The translations under genes were made by a program, and so were the position numbers. 36,710 nucleotides of DNA from Persicirhabdus sediminis. Its GTDB lineage: Bacteria; Verrucomicrobiota; Verrucomicrobiia; Verrucomicrobiales; Akkermansiaceae. The DNA lies in assembly GCF_016595495.1 (NCBI RefSeq), contig NZ_JAENIM010000027.1:1-36710 (forward strand), read 5' to 3'. Below are positions 7,650 through 19,800 of the stretch, one piece after another; within the stretch, counting starts at the first letter, position 1, and each line of letters starts with the position of its first letter. The notes below the pieces were generated by a model. It was not told where the DNA came from, did no database searches, and saw only the letters and a program-made list of their open reading frames with translations.

Positions 7650-8525
7650 ATGCACAAAGGAGAATTTACTAACTCAACATTTATTCGCAGACTCGAAAGC
7701 TTGTACTTGCTAGCACGTAAAGTGCTAGGAGGCACACTACAAGCTGACCGTAAAAGTACCCGTAAAGGCGCTGGGGTCACCTTTGCCGATTATGCAGAGT
7801 ATAACCATGGCGATGACTACCGAGCAATCGACTGGCGAGTCTATGCTAGATTTGATGAACTTGTTATCAAATTGTTTGAGCTCGAAGAAGATGCTACTAT
7901 TTACCTGCTTTGTGATTGTAGCCACTCCATGGCGTCCAAACAAAAGACGGCCCTAGAGCTCAGTGCGGCACTTGGCTACATTGCTTTAAACTGTCAAGAT
8001 AGGCTAGCAGCCTATAGCTTGTCTGATAAATTAGAGCCTATCATCGAGCCTACACGTGGCCGAGCTAAAGTATTACCATTTCTAAAAGCCCTAGAACAAA
8101 CTAAGACGCACGGCGAAGACACCCATTTCACCCGCTGCATCAAATCCCTACAGGCGCGCCATCGCAAGCGCGGCATGGTGATCGTCATCTCCGATTTCTT
8201 ATTCCCTCGTGGATACGAAGAAGGCCTGAAACTACTTCAGTGGCACGGCCACGATGTATTCTGTCTACAAGTCCATGACCCAAAAGATCTACAATGTGAT
8301 TGGAAAGGCGACCTTCAGTTAGAATGCATCGAAACAGGGCAAAATCAAAAAGTAACCATCACAAAAAAAGAAGCCGAAGCCTATAACAAGGCGATGGCTG
8401 ACTGGAATGATCAGCTCCGTAAAGAGTGTGCCAAGCGCGGTATCGGGCTAGGCACCTTGACCAGCGAGCACGCATTTGATCAAGTGATTTCCAACATCCT
8501 GAAACGAGGAGGACTGGTAGCATGA
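7650..8525 (+). CDS. DUF58-domain protein (MoxR partner, VWA-like fold)
   Basis: The 291-residue protein carries the DUF58 signature YNHGDDYRAIDWRVYAR at about 51-67, followed by LVIKLFELEEDATIYLLCDCSHSM. The last part gives an intact DxSxS metal-site motif (Asp89, Ser91, Ser93), and a later VIVISDF strand carries a further acidic residue. No signal peptide or transmembrane segment is evident, so it should be cytoplasmic. In MoxR operons DUF58 proteins normally sit between the ATPase and VWA membrane proteins, as here. Its last four bases overlap the start of the next gene (ATGA), indicating translational coupling. The ATG at 7650 gives the full domain and lacks a Shine-Dalgarno. Its molecular activity is not known even in better-studied homologues. 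Confidence 0.92.
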   Translation: MHKGEFTNSTFIRRLESLYLLARKVLGGTLQADRKSTRKGAGVTFADYAEYNHGDDYRAIDWRVYARFDELVIKLFELEEDATIYLLCDCSHSMASKQKTALELSAALGYIALNCQDRLAAYSLSDKLEPIIEPTRGRAKVLPFLKALEQTKTHGEDTHFTRCIKSLQARHRKRGMVIVISDFLFPRGYEEGLKLLQWHGHDVFCLQVHDPKDLQCDWKGDLQLECIETGQNQKVTITKKEAEAYNKAMADWNDQLRKECAKRGIGLGTLTSEHAFDQVISNILKRGGLVA

Positions 8526-10285
8526 GTTATCTGAATCCACTATGGCTCTGGTCATTATTAGCAATCATTCCGCTAACAGCCATCTATTTCCTCAAAGTTA
8601 GACCTAAAAAACAGCCCACTAACGCCTACTTCTTATGGCAAAAAGTCTTTGCTGAGAAACGCTCATCAGCGCTATTTCAACGATTACGAGATTTGTTTTC
8701 TCTCCTGCTGATGCTGCTTGCTTTTGCGGCCGTAGCTTTTGCATTAGCTCAGCCGCGCTGGGGCGACGAGAAGCAAACAGACATGCTCATTATCATTGAT
8801 ACCTCGGCCTCTATGCAGGCAGGGAATAATGCCAATAGCCGCATCCAGCTAGCCAAAGATAAAGCTACAGGGATTATCAGATCCCTAAACGGTGAACATC
8901 GCGTCGCTCTAGCAACTATTGATAAACAGTTAAAGTTTCTCACTCACTTAAGTGATAACCCAAAAGTTCTGGTCGAGCAGATTAAACAGATCAACGCATC
9001 TGACATGCCTCTCAATGCTCAGGCTGCTAGAAGTTTAGCTAATTACAAACTATCAGGTGATTCTAGCGCGCATAGAATTATCTTCATCACAGACGGGTCT
9101 AGCCAACTGCCAGATTTTGACGAAAAAATAGAACTCTTCGCGGTAGGATCTGAAATAGAAAACCTCGGCATCACAGCAGCTGACCTACAGTGGGTACCTG
9201 GCCGCAACGGTACCGCAAGTTGCTATCTGAAAATTGAAAATACCTACAAAAAAGATATCTCTACTGAGATAGAGCTGCGTCACCAAGAATCTGGCGTCAT
9301 CGCAAAGTTAATTCCTCTACAGCTACAAGCTGGCGAAAAATTCGAACAGATTATTGATTTTGATATGGCTGAAGCTGGCATTTGGACGGCTAGTATTAAT
9401 CAGAAGGACGACTTCATGTTAGACAATGAAGTAATCATGGGTCTCAACCCACAGCAAACAATCTCAATTGGCCTAAAAGTCACCACTCCATGGTTTTTCG
9501 AGAATTGTGTGAACGCATTTGCTCGCACTAACGGTCTACTTCAAATCGACTCAGAATCACCACAAATCACACTAGTCGAAGGCTCTACAGATACAGAAGA
9601 GAGCAATTTACTTATTTTCAATCCGCAGCAGCAATCTCAATGGTGGACGTCTATCGGCGAGCCCTTGGATGATATCATTATCGAAACTGAAGATGGCGAA
9701 CACCCTCTAACTCAACACTTAGATTTCGATATCATGGGCTTCCCTGCCGCCAAAAGGCTCAGTGCCCCTGAAGACGCGCAAGTCTTTGCATTTAACCATG
9801 ACGGTACACCTCTGCTCTATAAATTACGCAGGGGAAATCAAACTGCTGTAGTCGTCAACTTGGATCCGTCCGAGCAGAACTTCTTTCTATCACCATGGTT
9901 CCCAACCATCATTCACAGTGCTACAATGCATCTAGCGGGTAGAGAATCTAGCCTCGCTCCAGTCTACGCTACAGGGACAAAAATCACCCTCCCTGGTAAT
10001 AGCGAGCAAGCCGAAATCATCCATAACAATGAGGCTTCAATAGTAGCGGCACAAAGTCAAATTGAGCTAAATAATTCTGCAAGTTACAGATATTCTGCAG
10101 ATGATAGCGAATGGAACTTTGGTGTGAGTCTGCTGTCAGCTGATGATAGCCAGTTGGCTATTATTGACGCCGTGTCCAGTAGACAATTAAGAACCGGTTG
10201 GCCTATTTCAGTTTGGCTAGTCGTAATTGCCCTACTCGCATTAACGTTAGAGTCTATCCTCTATCATCGCCGTAAATTAGGCTAA
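8522..10285 (+). CDS. BatA-type VWA membrane protein
   Basis: The 587-residue protein starts with the BatA N-terminal membrane module: NPLWLWSLLAIIPLTAIYF (TM about 7-24), the basic VRPKK, then a second TM (about 58-77). A VWA domain follows with the metal-ion site IIDTSASM (Asp93, Ser95, Ser97) and HRIIFITDGSS. The middle (about 215-540) is beta-rich, possibly periplasmic. It ends with a TM at about 560-580 and a basic tail (YHRRKLG), a topology that anchors it at both ends. It overlaps the DUF58 gene by 4 bp, so the two are co-translated. It probably presents a VWA domain at the membrane for MoxR-dependent assembly; this role is inferred from family and neighbourhood. Confidence 0.88.
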   Translation: MSYLNPLWLWSLLAIIPLTAIYFLKVRPKKQPTNAYFLWQKVFAEKRSSALFQRLRDLFSLLLMLLAFAAVAFALAQPRWGDEKQTDMLIIIDTSASMQAGNNANSRIQLAKDKATGIIRSLNGEHRVALATIDKQLKFLTHLSDNPKVLVEQIKQINASDMPLNAQAARSLANYKLSGDSSAHRIIFITDGSSQLPDFDEKIELFAVGSEIENLGITAADLQWVPGRNGTASCYLKIENTYKKDISTEIELRHQESGVIAKLIPLQLQAGEKFEQIIDFDMAEAGIWTASINQKDDFMLDNEVIMGLNPQQTISIGLKVTTPWFFENCVNAFARTNGLLQIDSESPQITLVEGSTDTEESNLLIFNPQQQSQWWTSIGEPLDDIIIETEDGEHPLTQHLDFDIMGFPAAKRLSAPEDAQVFAFNHDGTPLLYKLRRGNQTAVVVNLDPSEQNFFLSPWFPTIIHSATMHLAGRESSLAPVYATGTKITLPGNSEQAEIIHNNEASIVAAQSQIELNNSASYRYSADDSEWNFGVSLLSADDSQLAIIDAVSSRQLRTGWPISVWLVVIALLALTLESILYHRRKLG

Positions 10286-10304
10286 TTATCAATTTTTTTA
10301 TATT

Positions 10305-12812
10305 ATGGAGTTTTTCTCACTCACCCCTCTTTGGTGGCTATTAGTCATCATTCCACTTGCCATCGGATACGGTTTTTCTTTAGTCGACCGCCCTGCTAAA
10401 TTTAAAGTTCTATCGATCGCATGTCGAATCATCGGCATTGTATTGTTAGTGCTAACTTTATGCAGGCCGTTCATCAAAAATGAAACAAAATCCGTACATG
10501 TAAGCTTTCTGATCGATGGCTCGGAATCAGTCGACCCTGAATCCATGAAGACGGCACTGGCTCATATCGAATCTAGCATTGCGAGCCTAGATTCGGGTGA
10601 TAGTCATTCACTTTTCATTTTTGCCTCTGAGCTAAAAGAAATGCAGCCAGATGAAATTAAAAAATTCATCACCAGCTGCGAGCAAGGAGTGTCTGATGCT
10701 AAGTTCAGATCATCAACAGATCTAACACAGTCCTTACTCAGCGCGCGCATGAGTTTTCCTGCTGGTAAATCTCGCAGGTTAGTTGTGTACACAGACGCTG
10801 CTGCCACCACCTCTGGTCTAGAAGACGCCCTAGCAACACTCAAGAGCGAGCAAGTAGATCTCTTTCTAAATCAAATTGAGCCATTACAAAAACCCGAAGC
10901 GGCACTGGTTTCTATCGAGCCAGCGTCACTAAACGCATTTCAGAATGAGATTCTACGCATCAAGGTAACTAGCCAGTCCAATAGCGACATGGCAGGGCGA
11001 TTACGAATCCTGCACAAAGGTGTCGCTGTGACTGAGCAAACAATCCAGCTAGAGGCCAACACACCTACTATCAGTTACGCTGACGTAGAAATGACAAGCT
11101 CAGGTGCCAGCCACTGGCAAGCTGAGCTGATTCCTGAGCGAGATTATTTCCCGCTGAACAACAAGCTCTCAACAACGATCAAGGTAAAAGGTCAGCCTAG
11201 AGTGTTAGTCATCCACAGTCAGAGAGAGAAGCTAAGGTCATTCTCTCGCGCGATGGCAAAACAAGGCATCGATATGGATGTTCGTGGGGCACGTGGATTA
11301 CCCGAATCACTAGAGGCAATGCTAGCCTTTGACGCCATTATACTAGCCGACGTTCCAGCTACAGACCTAATGGTAAACCAAATGGAAAACCTCAAACGCT
11401 ATGTTAGCGAGTTTGGCGGTGGCCTAGCCATGATGGGCTCAGAGAACTCATACGGACTTGGCGGCTATTACAAAACGCCAATTGAAGAGGTCATCCCCCT
11501 AACTTCTAGATTTGAAAAAGAGAAACAAAAACCATCTCTATCCATGGTATTAGTACTTGATAAATCAGGTTCCATGGAAGGAACACCAATGGAGCTAACC
11601 AGGCAAGCGGCCAAGGCAGCTGCCGAGCTACTAGGCTCACGTGACCAGATTGCGGTCATCGGCTTTGACAGCAACCCAATGGTTGTCTGCGAAATGACCT
11701 CAGCAGGCAATAAAGTACAAATCATGAACGCCATTGATACTTTGGGAGCATCTGGTGGCACCAATATGTTTCCAGCGATGGTGCAGGGATATGACATGCT
11801 GCAAGCTGCTAACACAAAGATCAAGCACATGATCGTCATGACTGATGGACATACTCAGGAGGCCGATCATATCTCGCTAACTCAGCAGATGGTAGATTCA
11901 GGCATTACGGTATCATCAGTAGCTATGGGTTCAGGGGCTGACGCAAACTTGCTAGAAGAGATAGCTAACTACGGAAAAGGCCGCTTCTACCAAACTGATG
12001 ATCCAGCCAACGTGCCGCAGATTTTTACAAAAGAAACCATGCAGGCTTCCAAGTCAGCCATCAAAGAAGACCTTTATGGCTCAGTCATCACGGGTGATCA
12101 TCCCGTACTAACTGGTTATGAACAGACCGAACTGCCAATGGTATTAGGATTTGTAATGACGAAAAGTAAACCTACTTCTGAGCTATTACTTGTGACCGAA
12201 ACGGGTGACCCACTGCTGGCGATTAATAGGTTCGGCTTGGGCACAGGTCTAGCCTATACATCAGATCTCACTGAGCGCTGGGGCGGTGAGTGGTTAGCTT
12301 GGTCTGGTGCTAGCAAGTTTTGGGCACAAGTCATTAGAGGCATCCTCAAGACTGAAGATGATACTGGGCTCAGCATCGTGCAAGATATCACAGACGACCA
12401 GTGGCGCATTGAAGCTAGTCACAAAGGTCTCAATGGTGCGCCGGTGAACGGCAGCCAATGGACTGCTGAAGCTATCAACCAAGATGGCAAAAAACTGGCA
12501 ATGGACATCTCGCAAACAGGCATCGGAAAATATGCGGGTTCGCTTGACCTGCATGGATCTAACGCCGTGGCTTTGCGCATTCAAGACACTGACCACGACA
12601 AGGTGAAAACGCTCTACTGGCAGCGCTCCTATCCCGCCGAATATCAACTCGGAGGGAAAACCCCGGAGATCCTAACATCATTACCGAGTATCAATGCTGA
12701 ATCCATTCGAGAAAATCTCATTAAGCATTACCGGCATCAAAATATCACTCCATACTTTGCCCTGCTAGCATTTGCCTTTCTCATTACAGGCGTTGTCCTG
12801 CGCAGAGTCTAA
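10305..12812 (+). CDS. Large VWA membrane protein with a glutamine-amidotransferase-like segment
   Basis: The 835-residue protein has two N-terminal TM segments (about 7-25 and 35-53). A first VWA-like domain follows with a variant metal site FLIDGSESVD (Asp71, Ser73, Ser75). Residues about 300-400 (RVLVIHSQREK to GGGLAMMGSENSYGLGGY) look like the class I glutamine-amidotransferase-like fold often inserted in such proteins, but no catalytic Cys is seen where a nucleophile elbow would be. A second VWA domain has a perfect MIDAS, LVLDKSGSM (Asp419, Ser421, Ser423). A single C-terminal TM ends LITGVVLRRV. Two VWA domains in one chain next to a separate BatA-type protein suggest a composite membrane platform. 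The gene starts 19 bases after its neighbour and ends 50 bases before the first giant TPR gene. Confidence 0.85.
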   Translation: MEFFSLTPLWWLLVIIPLAIGYGFSLVDRPAKFKVLSIACRIIGIVLLVLTLCRPFIKNETKSVHVSFLIDGSESVDPESMKTALAHIESSIASLDSGDSHSLFIFASELKEMQPDEIKKFITSCEQGVSDAKFRSSTDLTQSLLSARMSFPAGKSRRLVVYTDAAATTSGLEDALATLKSEQVDLFLNQIEPLQKPEAALVSIEPASLNAFQNEILRIKVTSQSNSDMAGRLRILHKGVAVTEQTIQLEANTPTISYADVEMTSSGASHWQAELIPERDYFPLNNKLSTTIKVKGQPRVLVIHSQREKLRSFSRAMAKQGIDMDVRGARGLPESLEAMLAFDAIILADVPATDLMVNQMENLKRYVSEFGGGLAMMGSENSYGLGGYYKTPIEEVIPLTSRFEKEKQKPSLSMVLVLDKSGSMEGTPMELTRQAAKAAAELLGSRDQIAVIGFDSNPMVVCEMTSAGNKVQIMNAIDTLGASGGTNMFPAMVQGYDMLQAANTKIKHMIVMTDGHTQEADHISLTQQMVDSGITVSSVAMGSGADANLLEEIANYGKGRFYQTDDPANVPQIFTKETMQASKSAIKEDLYGSVITGDHPVLTGYEQTELPMVLGFVMTKSKPTSELLLVTETGDPLLAINRFGLGTGLAYTSDLTERWGGEWLAWSGASKFWAQVIRGILKTEDDTGLSIVQDITDDQWRIEASHKGLNGAPVNGSQWTAEAINQDGKKLAMDISQTGIGKYAGSLDLHGSNAVALRIQDTDHDKVKTLYWQRSYPAEYQLGGKTPEILTSLPSINAESIRENLIKHYRHQNITPYFALLAFAFLITGVVLRRV

Positions 12813-12862
12813 TATTTTTAGTTACAAATCACCTACCAGCTTTCCCCATTTTCTTTCTTAAT

Positions 12863-13882
12863 ATGAATAAAAAACTCTTTGTCCGTCTATCATCTAGTCT
12901 TCTATTTGCCAGCCTATCGCTCGCTCAAGCTGATGAGGCAGCTGACCAGCCAGCCGAGGCAGTTGAAATCAATGCCAAAGCAGCCAAGTACCACAAGGTG
13001 CTGAGCAAACGACCAAATTCAGGCCACGTCTTTGATCGCTTTTGTGATGCATGGTTAGACACTCACTCCAACCAACAGCTAGAGGCCTATCTCATTGCAG
13101 CAGCAAATGACAAATCCCCTGCTAGCCAGCTGCTGCTGGCCTACTTCTACCAGCGTCAAGGTGAAGACCATAAAGCCCTAGAGGTGCTCAAAAAATCGCT
13201 GATAGACCACCCAGAGAATCAAGCGATCCGCATCCAACAGGCGAAAACTCTAGCCAAGCTACTCGCCTTTGATGCCGCCGTCGCCGAGCTCGATATCGCC
13301 GCCAAAACTGCTGAACACGATGACAAGTTAGAAATCCTCCAGCTAAGAGGGAAATTCCTCGCCCGCTGCGGTCGTTATGAAGAAGCTCAGCAGACTTGGA
13401 CGGAAATTCTAAAAACCGACGCCAGCGACGAGGAACTGGTAGAAAACATCCTCGAAGCACAAATTGCAGAAGGGCTGTTCGAGCAAGCGCTGGCCACCTC
13501 AGACATCCAGCTGAAACAAACTCGCGATGCCTATCAGAATGTGCTACACACACTGCGCCGCGGTGACATCTATCAACGCTCTGGGGACGTGCAAAAAGCC
13601 ATTGATACGTACACCAGCACGCTAGACAGCGTGGGCGAAGGCAGCTGGCTGGAACGCGAAATCCTCGCCCAGCTACATGAAATTTTCCGCCGAGATGACG
13701 ACTTTGAATCACTGGTAACGCTTTACGAGAAACTAACAAGTGAACACCCACAACGTGTCGGCATCAAAAAAGCCCACACCCAGCTACTTTCCCAGCTAGA
13801 GCGTCACGACGAAGCTGAAACTTTGCTCAGAGAGATTCTCAAGATCACACCCGGCGACCGCTCCAACCGCGAAGAGCTCATC
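12863..13882 (+). repeat. Near-identical 1-kb block shared by the two giant TPR genes, copy 1
   Basis: These 1020 bases match 21792-22811 at about 95% by my eye count (roughly 47 differences, six amino-acid changes). Similarity begins within one base of the ATG, because the upstream sequences are unrelated, and stops abruptly at codon 340. Beyond it the genes diverge strongly even where protein motifs are conserved. Most differences are synonymous. Confidence 0.9.
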
Positions 13883-16800
13883 AATATTTTAGCCAAAGCA
13901 AGAAAGTACCATGAAGCGATCACTGAAATCAAAGCCCTCTTAGAGCTTGCACCAGATGATTCAAAATTATGGCTAACGCTAGCAAACATCTATCATCTAG
14001 CGAATCAATCTGACGAGATCTCAGCGAGTTTGGCGAAATACCTCGAACTGGAAGATCATAGTGAAAACAGCTACCTGACGGCAGCAAGCTTAATGGTTAA
14101 ATATGAGCTCTTTCAGCAAGCTGAACAATACCTCACTGCAGCTGCTAAGAAATACCCAGATAGCATCGAATGCAAAAAAAGCTACGCTAGGCTTCTAATC
14201 AAGCTTGATAGGAAAGATGAAGCTATCGCCATTTGGCAGGACCTCATCCTCACTGGATCCAAAGATACAGTGATGCGTCAAACTCAGACTTTACGCTCAA
14301 TCGGAGAAGCTGAACTTTCATACGAGTTACTACAAAAGCGGGCAGACGAGTTCATGACCGACATCAACTTTGCCAGCTACGTCTGTAATCAAGCACGACA
14401 ACAAAAAGATTTAGATTCCGCAAAAATATGGGCGTACCGAGTGCTCAAACTAGCAAAACACTTTGACGAAATAAGACAATCAGTCGCTCTAACTAGCAAA
14501 GTAATCGTGCAAGCTGATGCGGAGCTAGCTGAAATCAATCACCTCGAGAATATCGACTCAGCTAGCATTGCCGAGCTCTGGCTGCTAGCAAGGCTGCAAG
14601 AACTTCAAGCTGAATCAAGCAAAGCATTGGAGACACTTCAGCGTATCAGAGAGCAAGATGAAACCATTGCGTTCCTGGCGACTGCTGACTTTTATGAACA
14701 ACGCGATGAAATCCAACTCGCATGCGAGGTGCTCGAACAGCTAATCGCTAGCCCAAAAGGAAAACGTCCACTATACATAAAACAGATCGTTAGACTTTAC
14801 CGTAGCATTGAAAATCACGAGGCTGCTTTGAGCCATATAGCAGAATGGAAAATCCTCGCTCCTGGAGAAAAATTCCCATGGTTTATAGAGGCTGAGATTT
14901 ACCAGCTAGAGAATCAATTAGAAAAAGCAGTCAGTACTTTGGCCAAGGCATCCTTGCTATTTTCAGACGATAACGCAGACATCAATAACAAGCTCGCATC
15001 GGTATATGAAAGTGACGCACAGTTTGCTAACGCTAAACGTATTTACTGGAAACTCTACGAACAGGCTGAAACATCAAACCAGAAGCTGAGTTATATCCCC
15101 TCTCTAGCGCGTGTAGCCGACCATATGGGACAGACACAAGAGCTGCTAGAAAGTTTCACCGAAAGACGTAAATCTAATGAAAGATCCGTTGAACCTATCT
15201 TAGCCTTAGCCGAAATTCATCGCTTCAATGAAGATTACGAAGAGCGCAGGAAATTCATGATAGAGGCAGCTCAACTGCGCCCTGATGACGTCAAAATCCT
15301 CCATCTGATCGCAGATATCGAAGAGCGCGAAGGTGATGTTGAACGCGCTATTCAGACTTTAGACAGAGCGATCAAAGTAGATAAATCTAGCAAAAGCAAA
15401 CAACTGCTAGCTGAGGTATACATGCGTAACTATGAGCTCGAAAAAGGCATTGGCATATTACATGAGTTGGAAATTGGACTCGACTCTAATCCGAGGCAAA
15501 TTGAGAAACTAACACTATCTATCGCCAGTAATGGTGATTACGAGCTAGCCTTAAATTATTTGGCTGAGCACCGCATCCAACATGCTGATGACTATCGCCT
15601 AGCATTCCTGCAGGCCAAACTTCAAATAGAACTCGCGGAACCAGAACTGGCTATTCAATCCCTCCTTGAAGCGCGCGCTATACAAAGTGAAATCGACAAG
15701 CTAACGCCACTAATTAGTGATGCTTCTTTCAAAGAGCAAAGTCAACAAATGGCTAATTTCACTGGTACATCTGAGGACTACATCGTCTACGACTCTCTGA
15801 GTCGCTTAATTTTCAATAATCGGTCTAATAGACAAGGAGGCCCTAGCTTAAGCACGCTTCCAGGTAGCCTAAAAGAAAAAGATGCCTTTGCAGAAGCAGG
15901 CATCATACTCCTACTTGAACAAACTGATGATGAGAAAGTTAGCCAATTGGCAAAAAATCTAAAAGCTGAAGGGTTATATAAACTAGATCTGCGCCGTGAG
16001 TTGATGAAAATGTGGCATTCAAATAGCGGAGATGTTAGTTCATTGAAAGAATTCGCTCTAGCACACCCAGAGGAGACCGTAGCACTGGCTCTCGCGGCAA
16101 GCTTTGAAATCATCATGGCTTCCTTTAAAGAAGGACAGATAGACGAAGAGTTTTTAGCCTACGTGAATAAGCACCTTGATGGCATGCCGACCAATACTCG
16201 CATCATGCTAACTGGTAACTTTTTATGTTATGGTGAAGACCAAAACAATCCCTTGGCTTGGAAAATGTATTTAAATGATATCGATTTAGAAAAAGTCGAT
16301 CATGATGCCCTAGCTACGACATTCACTTTCATCACAAGTCAGGCAAAAACAAGAGAACTCAGTACCGAGGTCCGCTCACTAATCAACGACTTCGCTCTCA
16401 AAATTGCTTTAAACAACGAGGGAAAAACTATCTCCTGGTTCATGCGTACTCAACTGATTACTAACAGCCTCCTATTAGCTATCGAAACAGAAAACGCAGA
16501 TGACTTCATCGCCCTCACGAACAATATTTTGCATGAATATGATGCGAAGAAAGCGGCAAACCAAAATCCGTTTTCGCATAGGTCACGACACAATACTAAT
16601 GGCTTCTCAGTTCCTGAGTTTCCACCAAAAATCATTACAAACCTCCCCCTCTCTTTGCTAGGCCTAATTCAGCAAAACGAGCAATCTACTTATTTCAATA
16701 TGGGTGACTACAGTGACGTATCACTGAATGAGCTGAGCTTAAATTCAATACAGATTAGACAGGTTGAATCAGATAGGCTTCAGCTTTTGTTAGCCCATTT

Positions 16801-19800
16801 CTATAAAAATGAGTCGCTTACAAAATCATTAATCGAAGCCCTTGAGTCCTCAGAAAAACTAAGCTTTTCTGATTACCAATACCTGGCTGGCTACTACTGC
16901 AAAAGTGATCGAGCAAAGGCATTAGATTTACTGATTCAGGCTAACCAATTAGGCTTAACTAGAGCCGAACGTAAACAGCTAGATCAACAGATTGTCGCCA
17001 TAGCGTTAGAACTCAAAGAGTCTGATGAGCCTAACTTCACCAGCAGATCTGATAGAGCCAAACAAGCTGCTCTCAGGCTTAGACGCCAACGGTGGGCAAA
17101 CGCTGAGGCCAGAAACTATCTTATCTCAGCACTTGAATCATTTGGGCTGCAAAAAGAAGCCGATCTAGAAACGATCAAAAATAGTCCAAAATCGAATTCG
17201 TATTCAAGTAGTCGTCAGCATACACAAACAAATACTCAAGATCTCATTAAAGAGCTCGAAAGTGCACTGGCTGACAAGAACCAAGACAAGCTAAAGCGTC
17301 TCATTGTACGCGAGTTGCGTCTATTAACAAAAGCCAATGTCGATTGGCAATACTCTAGAAGGCAGGAGAATTTGGTCAAATTTATCCAGCAGCGAAAGCT
17401 TGAGGATAAGGTCAAAAAATTCATGCACCCAAGCGAGGATAGCTCTAATCAAAAAGTCGTTGAGTACGCACTAACATTAGATCTTTTGGGAGAACGTCAG
17501 GAAGCGCTCGAAAAACTCGATCCCATCATTAAGGAAGGTAGCAAAGACCAAGACCTATTGCTTCGCTATGTGATTATGCTGCCAACGGATCGCTCCTCTG
17601 AAGCGGCTGAGATTATCGTGAATCGCATACAGAGGAGTAAGCATGATTCACTCGCTAAAATGCTAGAGTCAGCATTTGATCGAGCCGAAGATGAAAGCTT
17701 GGAGAAGTGGATGAACATTACCCAAGTCTGTGTCGAGTCATTAGAGCTGGAACAGAAATCCAATAACAGAATCCAAGCTAGCTGGCCTAATCGTCTGATT
17801 GGAAACTTCACTACGAGCTTGCGCTACGACAACCTAACTGTTCCTTCAATCTTAAGCAGTGAATACCTAATCACCAATAATAAAGACGAACTAGAACTGC
17901 GACAGCAAAAACTTAAAATTAGCAGAGATTTCCTCAAACTCTGCATGAACTTCAGCAGCTCCGCTAAAGATGCATTCAAACAATATCATGCCAGCCTAAT
18001 AGCCACTAGTGAACTCGATCAGCTAGACATCAAAATAGCACAATTGGCACACCTAACATCAATACAAAAGAACCAAGGCAATACTTATGCTTACTACAGC
18101 TCGTCAGATACTAATAAAGGGAAGACACCAATAGAATATCTGCTCGCTGAAGCTATTCAAGCAGGCTCAGATCAAGCCTTCCCTGCTGAACATCTAGAAA
18201 AAATTACCCGCAGCAACAAACCATACTCGAAGGCTCTGATAGAAGCTATTGAGAAAATTGATGCTAACGATGATGAATTCGAAGCCTATCTGAAGGCAAA
18301 TATTAACGATAAGTTAAACTATAGCGGTTCAGATACCAAAAGTGATTTAGCGCTTAAACTATGTCTAGCAAAAGGCCAGCGCAGCAAATCACTGGAGGGC
18401 TTATGGATGAACTACGGTGAGATTAAGTCCAACCAAATGAGAATGCATCAATATTCTCAAATGCTTCAAACACAATCACCTTCCTATATTGCTTCTCATC
18501 TACCGAGTAATAGTGATGACATGCGCCTATTACTAGAAAAGGTAATAGAGAACATCATTCTCCCGCGTGAAGATATGAGCGCATTTCTAGCTGAAGAGAG
18601 AAAAAATGACTATCAACAGAACAAAATCACAGATTACCAGCGAGTCTCCATGCTAACGGAATGGCTCTCATTAATTGCCCAGCACACCAACAGCCTAGCT
18701 GAAAACGCGAATTTTCACCGACTGCTGATAGATTTAGGCATACCTAAGAAGATCTTAAGCCATTATGAACTCTCAGAGAATTTACCTAGTCAACAATTCA
18801 CCACACTTAATGAACTTCTAGCTAGCTATGACACAGCTGGTTTTGGAGAAATGCTCACTGATGAAGAGCTCATGATAGCTGGCTCAGGAGCCTCCGCTTA
18901 TTACGGCATCGATCTCTATCTAGATCATATAGGTGACCAAGTAACAACTTCGCAGCTAGTCAATAAGAGCTTGATAGAATCAGAACTGAATAAACAAGCT
19001 GAGCATCATCAAGTCTTCCTCCGCTGCGTATGTCTTTATACAAAAGCACCTTCCAAGAAGAAACAGCGCTGGGTAGTAGAGTTAATGAATGCTCACCATC
19101 AGCACCTGTCAAAACTTTCAGCTGAAGGTACCATTTGGTTTACTAGCTCTATCCTAACTAAAGCTATAGATATTAAATCGAAGCCGAACCTTAAGGGGCT
19201 AACACCCGAAGCTAGCAATTGCCTCCACGCCCTACTCAACAAGTCTAATGAAAAGTCAGGCGAGCAACTCAGTGAGCTATTAGAAAAAGAGCAATTATTT
19301 ACTAAGAGCGAGCTAGAGAGCACACTGAATACCTTTGAAAAAGGCGCCTCCAGCTTATACCAAAAAGACAAGCAGGCCTATTTCAGCATGGCTTCAAAAC
19401 TCGTGCGTTCAGCTAGAAAAATTGACTCTGAAATTAAATTAGATGACTACGGTCATCCGATATTTGGTCAATACCAAAAGAATAATGAAGCCGATACGAT
19501 CACTAAGATTGTTAATTCGGTGAAATCTAAGCAAATTGGCACACACGCTCAGATGCTCTCAGAGTGGTTAAATGACCCCTCAGCTGCTGACATTGAGCTA
19601 AACCTCGCCATGATTCATGCGGCTGGTAAAGAGATTGCAACACTCAATTATGCTATCCACGGTAGTAGCTATTCGATGTGGAGACGCATGCGCGAATTCG
19701 AGCAAGTTGTCGAGCTCTATGAGGCGCTACCTCCAGAAAATGAAAAACTAAATGCTCTTATTCTCATGAGGTACTATCTCGAGCGTGTCGGCGTATGCCT

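Noticed and set aside
13188-13751. 187-codon antisense frame inside giant gene A, with shorter counterparts in gene B at 22117-22680
   Set aside because: It is an antisense shadow of the GC-richer conserved 5' block. It is rich in Arg and Cys, and in gene B the frame is broken although the sense protein is conserved.
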